From NCBI RefSeq assembly GCF_000517385.1, contig NZ_BAUW01000006.1:1-64000 (forward strand): 64,000 nt of DNA, in the 5' to 3' direction. Shown here in pieces: positions 17,681 to 25,936 of this stretch. Source of the DNA: Mesobacillus boroniphilus JCM 21738 (GTDB taxonomy: Bacteria; Bacillota; Bacilli; Bacillales; Cytobacillaceae). The stretch's first letter is position 1. Each line of letters starts with the position of its first letter. Made by a program: the position numbers and the translations under genes. Under the pieces are notes generated by a model that saw only the letters and a list, made by a program, of their open reading frames with translations, did no database searches and was not told the DNA's origin.

Positions 17681-18134
17681 GTGGCACGAAGAGCGGAACA
17701 TTCCGGTCAATATCGAGACAATCTGGACATTATTTCAGCTGGAAAACATCCAGAGGATCATGCCGAATGTGGTAGAGAACAAGGTAATAGAAAAGAAAGA
17801 AGGAGTCGTCGGCTCGAAATACGAACAGAAATACAAAGAAGGCAAGCGAATCGAAACCTATATCGTTGAAGACCTCGAGTACGAAAATACTCCTGATAAA
17901 AAACACAACAAAATCGGTTTCACGCTAGCCAAAGCATTTCAGGTTGAAGCGGCGTTCACGCTGGTTAAGGTTGGTGAGGAGGAAACCAGATTCATTTATC
18001 AAGGTCAGAATACTGGGCTGAACTTTCTGGGCAAGACCTTGCTGAAATTGGGTGGAGAGAAGAACAACAAAAAAGTCGTCACCGATTTTATGGATAGAGT
18101 GGAAGAGGAAGCTTTGGTAGAAGCGAAGAAATGA
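17673..18134 (+). CDS. SRPBCC (START/polyketide-cyclase-like) family protein
   Basis: 153 residues, predicted single SRPBCC domain: an opening strand (WHEERNIPVNIETIWTLF), central strands, and a long C-terminal helix (KKVVTDFMDRVEEEALVEA) that closes the ligand cavity. GGAGGG at 17659 and ATG 17673 overlap the last codons of the MerR gene, so the two are co-translated. Ligand unknown. Confidence 0.75.
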   Translation: MIKWHEERNIPVNIETIWTLFQLENIQRIMPNVVENKVIEKKEGVVGSKYEQKYKEGKRIETYIVEDLEYENTPDKKHNKIGFTLAKAFQVEAAFTLVKVGEEETRFIYQGQNTGLNFLGKTLLKLGGEKNNKKVVTDFMDRVEEEALVEAKK

Positions 18135-18138
18135 TTAG

Positions 18139-18171
18139 AAGGCTGCCAATAATAAGAAGGCAGCCTTACTT
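18139..18171. terminator. Bidirectional terminator between convergent genes
   Basis: AAGGCTGCC (18139-18147) pairs perfectly with GGCAGCCTT (18159-18167), between the SRPBCC gene on the plus strand and the Lrp gene on the minus strand. Confidence 0.8.
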
Positions 18172-18594
18172 TTATGTAATATGTTTGAATTCCACAGGTG
18201 ACGATAGATTGATTAAAGTCGATGGATGTCCGTATGCCATTGATTCATCGATGAAATCCTCTAGGTTTTCTACCGAATCTGCGAGGATTTTTACTAGATA
18301 GCTATATTGCCCAGCCAAACGATGGCATTCGACGACCATTGGATGCTGAATGCAGAATTCGCGGAACTCCTTGCAGCGCTTTGAATCGAACAGGATAAAA
18401 GCCATCACTTGCTTGTTCACTTTTTTGGGATTGAGAATCGCGCGATATCCAAGAATCGTTCCATTTTCCTCGAGATGTTTTACTCGCTCCTTTACCGCAG
18501 GGACGGATCACCCCACTCGCCTGCCTAGTTCAGTCATTGAAATCCTGCCGTCTTCCCGAAGATGGTGAAGGATATTTTTATCCACCTGGTCCAT
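18172..18594 (-). pseudogene. Lrp/AsnC-family regulator interrupted by one in-frame TGA
   Basis: Read on the minus strand from ATG 18594: an N-terminal Lrp helix-turn-helix (MDQVDKNILHHLREDGRISM), a TGA at 18508-18510 (codon 29), then SVPAVKERVKHLEENGTILGYRAIL and a complete RAM/ligand-binding domain to 18172. All parts are in one frame. The stop falls where a hydrophobic HTH residue belongs; TTA to TGA would be one substitution. Either a sequencing error or a recent nonsense mutation. Total about 140 residues, normal for the family. Confidence 0.75.
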
Positions 18595-18840
18595 ACTGAC
18601 ACCCCGTTCGTAATTTTAAAGGATGAAAATTCCTCGTCGTTCCTTATCTCCTCATTCTTACGATTGTTAACTTTATATCCAGAAGACAGCCGATTAAAAA
18701 AACGATATTAGTTTTTAAGGAAAGTAGTCTGAAATGCAGTAAATTTTAAGGAGATTGATTTGAAATAACGAAGAAACTTTATGTAAATTATATCCTTTTA
18801 TCATTAAAATTACCTTATAAATGATAAGGGGTTGAAGGAT

Positions 18841-19412
18841 ATGAAGTTAACAAAAAATGATCCGCTGATTGTGATTGATGTACAGAAGGCTTTTTTTAAC
18901 CCGGCCTGGGGGAACAGGAACAATCTCAATGCGGAAGAAAACATTGATAAACTGATCCGGCATTGGCGGGAAATGGGGCGGCCGATTATTTTCGTGCGGC
19001 ATATCTCTGAAAATAAGAGTTCCTTCTTTTTTAGTGAAAAGAAAGAAGACATTGGGTTCATGAACTTTATCCAGCCGCTGAAGGAGGATATCGTAATTAC
19101 TAAATCTGTGAACAGTGCTTTCATCGGGACTGATTTGCATCAAATTCTCGTGGATATGAATAGTGAGCATATTGTCATTACGGGATTGACAACGAACCAC
19201 TGTGTTGAAACGACTACCCGCATGGCTGGCAATTACGGTTTAATCCAATCCTCATTACCGATGCGACAGCAACATTTGACCGGAAAGGGATTAATGGAGA
19301 AGTCTACGAAGCAGAATTGATCCATGCAATGACGATGGCGAACCTGAACGGGGAGTTTGCGGTAATTATGGATACCGAATCTCTTTTAAACGAGGGTATT
19401 CTTGTAAAATGA
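18841..19412 (+). CDS. Isochorismatase-family cysteine hydrolase (one frameshift)
   Basis: About 190 residues. The catalytic set of the family is visible: DVQKAF (Asp), a central Lys in ITKSVNSAF and the nucleophile Cys in GLTTNHCVETT. The frame breaks at T3 19239-19241; with T4 it continues as NYGFNPILITDATATFDRKG and ends at 19412 with LLNEGILVK, giving normal length. Substrates in this family range from isochorismate to nicotinamide and cannot be told from sequence alone. A standalone gene with terminator shared with the next, convergent gene. Confidence 0.8.
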
Positions 19413-19490
19413 AGAAGTTCTTCGTTATGATTTAGCGGAAATTCGTTAAGATCGACCAGATTTTAAATTTTATTGGAGAAAAATTAAATA

Positions 19491-19595
19491 TATCGACCAC
19501 ATTTCTCGATAATTCGACGACATTTCAGATTAATTCGTACACATTTTGATTTAATTCGACCACTTTCCGATTTATTTCGACCAAGTCGTTCATTC
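19491..19595. repeat. Degenerate 21-bp direct repeat, five units
   Basis: The core TTCGACCAC-ATTT recurs at exact 21-base spacing (the shared TCG starts at 19493, 19514, 19535, 19556 and 19577), separated by GATTTAAT-like sequence. A weaker related unit lies at 19451. It fills most of the non-coding gap 19413-19608 between convergent genes. Confidence 0.7.
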
Positions 19596-19608
19596 CGCCA
19601 ATTTTAAA

Positions 19609-19632
19609 AGCCCGGGCAACGCCGCCCGGGCT
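19609..19632. terminator. Strong GC-rich bidirectional terminator
   Basis: AGCCCGGGC (19609-19617) pairs perfectly with GCCCGGGCT (19624-19632) between convergent genes, with A-rich flank on one side and T-rich flank on the other. Confidence 0.85.
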
Positions 19633-19641
19633 TCATCATAT

Positions 19642-20081
19642 TCACCACAAATTCGGTTTCACTACCATGAACCAGAGCATCGACATCAATAAGATGATGT
19701 AGGTCCAGATGGTGCGCTTTAGTTTTGCGGAGAGTTCTATTTTATTTGCGCCTTCTTCGGCAAATTTCCTGAGTGTCGGAGAGAATGCCCTTGCCAGGAA
19801 AAAGAGCGAGGCGAACAGCAAGGCTAAGGTCGCGATGATCCACGGTGTTTGCCAAGTCCATGGCCCGAGGATGACGAGCAGCACTCCTGTTCCAATCAGC
19901 ACATGGCCGGCGTGCTTTGACAGCCGGACAGCTGATTTTAATGTGGCCAGATATGCTCCAGTTCTTTCCCCGCTGCATCAGGCAGTTTTTTTACAATTGG
20001 CATTAAAATGAAGAATGGTCCAATCGACATAATCACGCTCGCAACGTGAAGAAAAATAATCGCTCGATATGCCAGATTCAT
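19642..20081 (-). CDS. Four-helix integral membrane protein (one frameshift)
   Basis: Minus strand from ATG 20081: MNLAYRAIIFLHVASVIMSI begins a first helix, then a break near 19951-19962 in the reading frame (one base too few), then HVLIGTGVLLVILGPWTW and two more helices to 19642. Joined, it is about 146 residues with four membrane segments, like small CopD/DUF2269-type proteins, though I cannot assign the family firmly. It directly follows the ASCH-domain gene on the same strand. Confidence 0.6.
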
Positions 20082-20084
20082 TTT

Positions 20085-20429
20085 TTATTCTGCTACAGGG
20101 CTGAATTCGTGCACCCAAACGCGCATTTGCGGAAGCCATGGCATTCCCGGGTGGTAAGACAGGATTGACTGCTTGTACTCCTCGACATTTTCAAAACCCT
20201 CGCGCTGAGCATCTGCATCTGTCAATTCTCCAAGAGATTGGGAATAAACATTGTCCACGACGAATTTCTTGCCTTTTAACTCCATGACTTCGCCCACGTC
20301 GGCATAACGGCCGTTACGGCGAGTCGCTGTTTTCTTGCCATCTAACACTTTATTGATGTCGTCTTCCATTGTGATCAGACGCTCGATCTCACACGTTTTT
20401 GGCGGTAAAGCATTGTTCTGTTCTGTCAT
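20085..20429 (-). CDS. ASCH-domain-like protein
   Basis: 114 residues on the minus strand. The pattern ITMEDDINKVLDGKKTATRRNGRYADVGEVMEL, with the Lys-Thr-x-Thr-x-Arg centre (KKTATRR), is what ASCH/PUA-like RNA-binding domains show. It ends four bases before the downstream membrane protein start, so the two form an operon. The biochemical role of small bacterial ASCH proteins is largely open (some hydrolyse modified cytidines). Confidence 0.7.
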   Translation of the reverse strand: MTEQNNALPPKTCEIERLITMEDDINKVLDGKKTATRRNGRYADVGEVMELKGKKFVVDNVYSQSLGELTDADAQREGFENVEEYKQSILSYHPGMPWLPQMRVWVHEFSPVAE

Positions 20430-20493
20430 TTAAAAAACTCCCTTCCTTTAGTTCCTTTAAAAATAAGATAAGTATAAAAATCACTTCGAGAAA

Positions 20494-20613
20494 TGTCCAG
20501 CTCCAGCGCCTGGTCCCTCGAGACGCTTCGGTCCGCCCACCGAAGTCAAAGAACGACTTCACCGGTCGGCCCTCCAGCGCTTGTCGGGGCTGACCAAGGC
20601 GCTTTCGCTTTTC
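20494..20613. repeat. Dispersed Bacillaceae intergenic repeat
   Basis: About 120 bases running from TGTCCAGCTCCAGCGCC to GGCGCTTTCGCTTTT, GC-rich against an AT-rich surround, with CTTCGGTC, CCTCCAGCGCTTGTCGGGGC and complementary ends (AGCGCC/GGCGCT). I recognise the consensus as a non-coding repeat found many times in Bacillus-group genomes. It may form a large hairpin. It lies upstream of the ASCH gene, in the 342-base non-coding gap 20430-20770, which otherwise shows only AT-rich sequence. Confidence 0.75.
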
Positions 20614-20770
20614 TTAATATAATGTATCATACTTTGAAAAAGGAAAGCCAAGGCATTCAACGTGAAAATAGTATTTTTAAAACTTTTTTACAAAACTTTT
20701 CATATAGAGTGTAACATTTTACATAGTTCATCGTTTTAGTAATGAGATTTTAAAAATGAGGAGCAGCAGT

Positions 20771-21130
20771 ATGAATGACGGCAGAAGGAATGAACTCGAC
20801 AATTTATATAGAAAGTAGGCGAAGCCCCTTTGTTATTTTCTGCTGAAGCTTTCAAGTTCGCATCAGCTGGCGGAGGATTAGGTGCAGGAAAATTTTGTAC
20901 GCGCGACGATTTCACATTCTTTTTACCAGAATGAAGATGTGAGGGCCTGGCTTTTCAAGGTGGCCCGCAATGCGTATCTGGATGGTCGAAATGTTCAGTT
21001 ACCAGGAAATAGAGGAAGCGCTCGAGCTGTCGGAAAATCAGGTGAAGGTGACACTTCACCGTGCGCGAAAAAAGCTGTCTGGACGAAACTGGATAAGGTC
21101 CACGAGGGCACGGTTGCTGAGCTTTCCTTT
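20771..21130 (+). pseudogene. Decayed ECF sigma-70 factor
   Basis: From ATG 20771 the frame reads NELDNLYRK-stop-AKPLCYFLLKL...QLAED-stop-VQENFVRATISH...VRAWLFKVARNAYLD, clearly sigma region 2 with two in-frame TAG codons (after residues 15 and about 37). It then jumps, in another frame, to FSYQEIEEALELSENQVKVT and LHRARKKL, region 4. The linker and the start of region 4 are missing (an internal deletion near 20985). Two stops plus a deletion make this a real pseudogene rather than one error. Confidence 0.75.
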
Positions 21131-21144
21131 TCAACGAAAGGTAT

Positions 21145-21607
21145 ATGACACCCGAGGAAATGCTGGAATTTTTGAAGCCGTATGATCTTGATGTTTTATG
21201 GATGCCACTGTATCCCGGGGAGTTGAAGGAGTATGAAGAAAGCTGGTGGTCAGTACTCATTCCATGTCTGTCGGATCTTTTGGGTTCACCGGCGGCGTGA
21301 TGCGCATGAAGGCTACACTTCAAAAAGCAAGTATCTGCTTGTCGAAAATCTAACTGATGAAAATAAAAAACTGATGCTGAAGCAAATGAAAAACCTGCTC
21401 GAAAATGAGTCAACCAGCTACCGCGAGAATTTCCTCGGACTCTCCCATCTTGAGGAGCGATACAATTATCTGATGAAAGAAGGATTCCAGATCTATGGGG
21501 CGGTCGTGACTGGCCCGGTGAAGGAATTGCGGAAGCTGAAAGAAAACGAGCAAATCCAGGGTGCCAACCTTGGGGACATGTCTTACTGGAACTGGTCTGA
21601 AGAGTAG
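21145..21607 (+). pseudogene. Remnant of an anti-sigma factor (C-terminal domain)
   Basis: Only the extracytoplasmic C-terminal part is recognisable: TPEEMLEFLKPYDLDVLWMPL, then after one or more frame changes near 21265-21315, YTSKSKYLLVENLTDENKKL to GDMSYWNWSEE. It resembles the sigma-regulator C-terminal domain that follows ECF sigma genes in Bacillus. The zinc-finger and membrane parts that should come first are absent, matching the decayed sigma gene just upstream. Confidence 0.65.
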
Positions 21608-21630
21608 AGCACCTCAGAATAAAATTTTAT

Positions 21631-21672
21631 GAAGAAGCAAGGGCTTTACCAGGACTTTTGCTTCTTCTTTTG
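21631..21672 (+). terminator. Intrinsic terminator after the anti-sigma remnant
   Basis: GAAGAAGCAA (21631-21640) pairs perfectly with TTGCTTCTTC (21658-21667), followed by TTTT. Confidence 0.8.
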
Positions 21673-21896
21673 CATTTAGAAATATACTAAAATAGAGTTT
21701 TCTAGTAAAATGGAAGTAGAGGGTGGACAGCTGTATTTTTACAGTGGATATCCAATTTTAGGGGGATTTACCTCAGTTTCAAAATAGTTGCTTTCGAGAA
21801 ATAATCAAGATAGATAGAGCGATAGTTTGCGCATTAAGGATGGGTAGAGGAATGATTCATGCCTAACTTGAGGCGGGGCGCCGGGAGATGATAAAG

Positions 21897-22919
21897 ATGT
21901 TCCATAACTTTGATACGATTGATGAGTTGAAACGAGTTGTTTATATGTGGTTGCTCCCAATCATTACGATAGCCTGGTCATCAATAGCTTCCTGAATAAT
22001 GAGAGGCTTTTTGATACAGTCATCAATACCACACTGATCGTTTGGTTCTTGATCAGCCTGGTTTTAGTCTACTTAAACCGAGCTATCCGTATTGGCGAAT
22101 ATGTTACCTTATTTTTAGTGAGCGCTTATCATGTCTTTACTTTATTCGATGTTGTACATAATGATCTGGCAATAACAGGCGGGTCACTTGGGGATTTCAT
22201 CGTTTGGATCCCTTTGATCATCATGTTTTTCTTTTTAGTGCTAGGGACAAAAAAAAGGACTGTATTACTCAATCTTCATCTTCATGATTACACTAACTAT
22301 CGGAGTGATTTATAGCGGGGAGATGACCCCTGAATCAATCGATTCCCTGACACAATTCCATGCCGCAAATATCGTTTATATACTAGTCCTATTTTACGCG
22401 CAAAATATGTTCCGAGCTTTTACAGAGAGGGATTTCTTTAAAAAGCACGCCTATATCGATTCCCTTACCCGCGTGGCGAACCGGCACCAGATTGATGTCT
22501 GGCTCGAGGAAAGGCTCGAGGCTGCGGAAGATGGAAGGGCGTTTTCAATTATCTTTTTCGATATCGACCTTTTTAAAAAGGTTAACGATGACTTTGGCCA
22601 TAAAATCGGTGACTGTGTTTTGAAGGAGCTGTCTGCCATCGTCTCTGGCAATCTAACAGATGGTGACCTGTTCGGCCGCTGGGGCGGGGAGGAATTCATC
22701 CTGATTACGGATAATACCGGTGGACAGGCCTATGAAAAAGCGGAGCACTTCCGGAAGATGGTCGAAAATCATTGCTTCAAAGGAGCTGGCAGTTTGACGG
22801 CGAGCTTTGGGGTCACGGATTACCAGAGCGGAGACAATATTGATTCCTTGCTGAACCGTGCTGACGAAGGATTGTACGTATCGAAAAATTCTGGCAGGAA
22901 CAAAGTTACCGTGAACTAG
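21897..22919 (+). CDS. Membrane-bound GGDEF diguanylate cyclase (two frameshifts)
   Basis: About 340 residues when joined: an N-terminal block of five or six membrane helices, then a GGDEF domain from about 22450 with DSLTRVANRH, DIDLFKKVNDDFGH and the intact active-site motif GGEEF in RWGGEEFILI, so it should make cyclic di-GMP. The usual RxxD inhibitory site is not present (TDGD there). Breaks: near 21990-21993 (one base missing; IASLNNERLFD expected) and the A8 run 22249-22256 (A7 restores GTKKGLYYSIFIFMI). GGGAG at 21883-21887 favours ATG 21897. Confidence 0.8.
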
Positions 22920-23069
22920 CCGTCCTCATTTATAGGAACCCTTTTTAGTTCCAAAAAATATATGATTAAACTATATTGATAATGTGGTAAGATAACAATG
23001 GTTAGGAATCTTGAATAGTATTAATATATGAAATCGCTTTCAATAGAATGGTAAAAGGAGCAGTGCACC

Positions 23070-23733
23070 ATGAAATATCGTTCTGCATTTGATATTATTG
23101 GTCCGGTGATGATCGGGCCTTCGAGTTCGCATACAGCAGGGGCTGCGCGGATTGGCCGCATAGCGCGCACTTTATTCGAGAAGCAGCCGACAAAGGCCGT
23201 CATCTCCCTGTACGGCTCTTTTGCAAAAACTTATAAAGGCCATGGAACCGATTTGGCACTCGTTGCTGGAATCTTGGACTTTGATACATTTGATGAACGG
23301 ATTCCCAATGCTTTGAAAATCGCAGAGGAATCTGGACTTGAAGTTGAATTCAATACGGAAGATGCTGTAATGGAGCATCCGAACACTGTAAAAATAAATT
23401 TATATGATGGGCAAGGCAAGGAGCTTGAAATCGTCGGGATTTCCATTGGGGGCGGAACGGTTGAGATTACAGAAATCAATTCGTTCAAGTTGAAGCTGTC
23501 CGGTGGCAATCCGGCAATCCTGGTCGTCCATCATGACAGATTCGGGCTGATTTCAGCCGTGACGACCGTTTTATCAAAGCATCAGATTAACATCGGCCAT
23601 ATGGAAGTCTCCCGAAAAGATAAGGGAGACACAGCAGTAATGGTCATTGAAATGGACCACAAAATCGAGAATGGCGTTTATGCGAGTTAACTGCCTTGAT
23701 GGCGTTGACCAGGTCATCCGTCTCGTTGACTAA
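23070..23733 (+). CDS. sdaAB: L-serine dehydratase, iron-sulfur type, beta subunit (frameshift near the end)
   Basis: About 221 residues. The N-terminal Ser_dehydrat_beta domain begins FDIIGPVMIGPSSSHTAGA, with the conserved SSSHT segment; the C-terminal ACT domain (NPAILVVHHDRFGLISAVTT) follows. The frame breaks near 23680: the annotated-looking stop after VYAS is followed, one frame over, by VNCLDGVDQVIRLVD and a stop at 23731-23733, the proper end of the ACT domain. With SdaAA it deaminates L-serine to pyruvate using a 4Fe-4S cluster. It lies 27 bases before sdaAA. Confidence 0.9.
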
Positions 23734-23760
23734 ATATGAGTGACATCAGGAGGGCTAGCC

Positions 23761-24666
23761 ATGTTTCGTAATGTTGCGGAGCTTGTTGAATTAGCTGAAA
23801 AAAATCAGGTGAAAATCGCCGAAATCATGATTCGGCAGGAGATAGAAGTATCAGGACGTTCCCGCGAGGAGATCATTGCCCAGATGGAAAATAATCTGCA
23901 GGTCATGGAACGTGCTGTAGAGCGAGGTTTGAATGGGGTCAAATCCCAGACCGGCCTAACAGGCGGGGATGCAGTCCTGTTGCAAAAATACATCGACAGC
24001 GGAAAGTCGCTGGCTGGCAATCTATTATTGGATGCCGTCAGCAAGGCAGTTGCCACGAATGAAGTAAATGCGGCAATGGGCATCATCTGCGCGACGCCGA
24101 CAGCAGGATCAGCAGGCGTCGTTCCGGGTACACTTTTTGCAGTAAAAGAAAAGCTGAACCCGACACGCATGGAGATGATCGAGTATCTGTTCACAACAGC
24201 GGCATTCGGTTTTGTCGTAGCGAATAACGCATCGATTTCCGGCGCAGCCGGCGGTTGCCAGGCTGAGGTAGGTTCAGCTGCCGGAATGGCTGCGGCTGCA
24301 ATCGTTGAAATGGCTGGCGGAACTCCGCAGCAGTCATCAGATGCCTTCGCAATTACGTTGAAGAATATGCTTGGATTAGTCTGCGACCCAGTTGCAGGAC
24401 TAGTCGAAGTTCCATGTGTAAAAAGAAACGCGATGGGTGCATCGAACGCTATCACTGCTGCCGATATGGCACTGGCAGGCATAACAAGCAGAATTCCATG
24501 CGACGAAGTCATCGGCGCGATGTACGCCATCGGCCAGACAATGCCATCGGCACTGCGGGAAACAGCAGAAGGCGGACTCGCGGCAACACCAACTGGACGC
24601 CGATTGGAAGAAGAAATCTTTGGGAAGCCAAAGTCGAAGCTTGTGGATTATTTAATCCAAAAATAA
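23761..24666 (+). CDS. sdaAA: L-serine dehydratase, iron-sulfur type, alpha subunit
   Basis: 301 residues. AGGAGGG just before ATG 23761 sets the start. Motifs of the alpha subunit are present: GGDAVLLQKYI, ATPTAGSAGVVPG, the Cys-containing GAAGGCQAEVGSAAGMAAA, and GLVCDPVAGLVEVPCVKRNA, which supply cluster ligands. Pairs with SdaAB upstream. It is followed by a strong terminator. Confidence 0.95.
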   Translation: MFRNVAELVELAEKNQVKIAEIMIRQEIEVSGRSREEIIAQMENNLQVMERAVERGLNGVKSQTGLTGGDAVLLQKYIDSGKSLAGNLLLDAVSKAVATNEVNAAMGIICATPTAGSAGVVPGTLFAVKEKLNPTRMEMIEYLFTTAAFGFVVANNASISGAAGGCQAEVGSAAGMAAAAIVEMAGGTPQQSSDAFAITLKNMLGLVCDPVAGLVEVPCVKRNAMGASNAITAADMALAGITSRIPCDEVIGAMYAIGQTMPSALRETAEGGLAATPTGRRLEEEIFGKPKSKLVDYLIQK

Positions 24667-24670
24667 GTTT

Positions 24671-24703
24671 GAAAAAGCCACTATCAATTGAAGTGGCTTT
24701 TTC
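24671..24703. terminator. Bidirectional terminator between sdaAA and asnA
   Basis: GAAAAAGCCACT (24671-24682) pairs perfectly with AGTGGCTTTTTC (24692-24703) between convergent genes; A and T tracts on either side make it work both ways. Confidence 0.92.
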
Positions 24704-24739
24704 TAATGGCAAAATTTCCGAGTCGGGACTTAGATTTTT

Positions 24740-25744
24740 TTACAATAAAAGAATGTTCCGTTTCTGGCACTCTTTCATCGTTTCCTCATTCCAAACAGAT
24801 ACCTGTACCTCACCAATATGGATTTTTTGCAGAAGAAACATGCACAGCCGTGATTGCCCGATTCCGCCGCCGATGGTGTAAGGAAGTTCTTTATTCAATA
24901 ACGCCTGATGATACTCCAATTGTGTGCGTTGTTCCTGGCCGGCCAGCTTCAGTTGTTCTAATAAAACTTTTTCATCAACCCTGACACCCATTGAAGTGAT
25001 TTCGATTGCCTGCTCTAAAGGTGGATACCAGAGCAACAGGTCGCCATTGAGATTCCAATCATCATAATCAGGTGAACGGGAATCATGCTTTTGGCCTGAT
25101 TGAAGCTCATGCCCTATTTGAGTAATAAAGATTGCTCCGTACCTCTTTGTGATTGTATCCTCTCGCTCCTTTGGTGAAAGATCAGGATACGAATCCTCCA
25201 GTTCCTGTGAGGTGATAAAGCTTATTTCTTTCGGCAGGATGGGATTCAAAACGGGATAAAGTTTTGCTAAAAAACTTTCCGTCCTTTTGATTACATCGTA
25301 AATTTTTTCAACAGTGGATTTCAGTGTATTCACATTCCGCTGCTTTCGGGAGATTACTTTTTCCCAGTCCCATTGGTCGACATAAAGGGAATGAAGATTG
25401 TCGAGTGTCTCATCACGCCGGATTGCGTTCATGTCGGTATAAAGTCCTTCCCCTAGAGAAAAACCATACCGCTTCAACGCCATCCTTTTCCACTTGGCAA
25501 GAGATTGAACAATTTCAATCCTTTCGTTATCCACATCAAGTGCGTCAAAGGAAACAATCCGTTCATTTCCAGCCAAGTCATCATTGATTCCCTTCCCGCC
25601 TCTTACAAAAATTGGGGCCGACACTCTAGTCAGGTCCAGTGCCTCCGCAAGATTGCTTTCAAAAAAATCCTTCGTCTTCTTAATCGCAACTTCTGTTTCT
25701 CTTAAATTCAGTTTTGACTGATACTTCAAAGCAGCATTGCTCAA
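24740..25744 (-). CDS. asnA: Aspartate-ammonia ligase (asparagine synthetase A)
   Basis: 334 residues, the standard AsnA length (about 330). The class II synthetase-like core shows FFESNLAEALDLTRVSAPIF, SLAKWKRMALKRYGF, LYTDMNAIRRDE, SLYVDQWDWEKVI and the final GGGIGQSRLCMFLL motif. It makes asparagine from aspartate, ammonia and ATP. Single gene, convergent with sdaAA and divergent from the M23 peptidase gene across a 192-base gap. Confidence 0.96.
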   Translation of the reverse strand: MSNAALKYQSKLNLRETEVAIKKTKDFFESNLAEALDLTRVSAPIFVRGGKGINDDLAGNERIVSFDALDVDNERIEIVQSLAKWKRMALKRYGFSLGEGLYTDMNAIRRDETLDNLHSLYVDQWDWEKVISRKQRNVNTLKSTVEKIYDVIKRTESFLAKLYPVLNPILPKEISFITSQELEDSYPDLSPKEREDTITKRYGAIFITQIGHELQSGQKHDSRSPDYDDWNLNGDLLLWYPPLEQAIEITSMGVRVDEKVLLEQLKLAGQEQRTQLEYHQALLNKELPYTIGGGIGQSRLCMFLLQKIHIGEVQVSVWNEETMKECQKRNILLL

Positions 25745-25936
25745 TTTTGATCATCCTCTCCATATTATTTTAGCACTTTAAAGTAATTCCGCAAACATCC
25801 ATTTACTTTATGACAGCAGGAAGTGAAAGTAGCTACTGTCCTTCTGCAAAAACGAAAAGCGACAACAGAAGTCGACAGTTTTAGTATTGAAGTGCCTATA
25901 TACTAGTTAATAGAATTAATAAGTAGGGGGCGTGAG

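Noticed and set aside
18508-18510. TGA in the Lrp gene as a second selenocysteine codon
   Set aside because: It lies in the helix-turn-helix at a hydrophobic position where the family has no Cys, so Sec makes no sense; a point change or read error is simpler.
19491-19595. CRISPR array
   Set aside because: Units are contiguous, 21 bases long and diverged, with no unique spacers and no cas genes nearby.
20494-20613. Insertion sequence or protein-coding gene
   Set aside because: No transposase or believable reading frame; it matches the type of short non-coding repeat spread in Bacillaceae.
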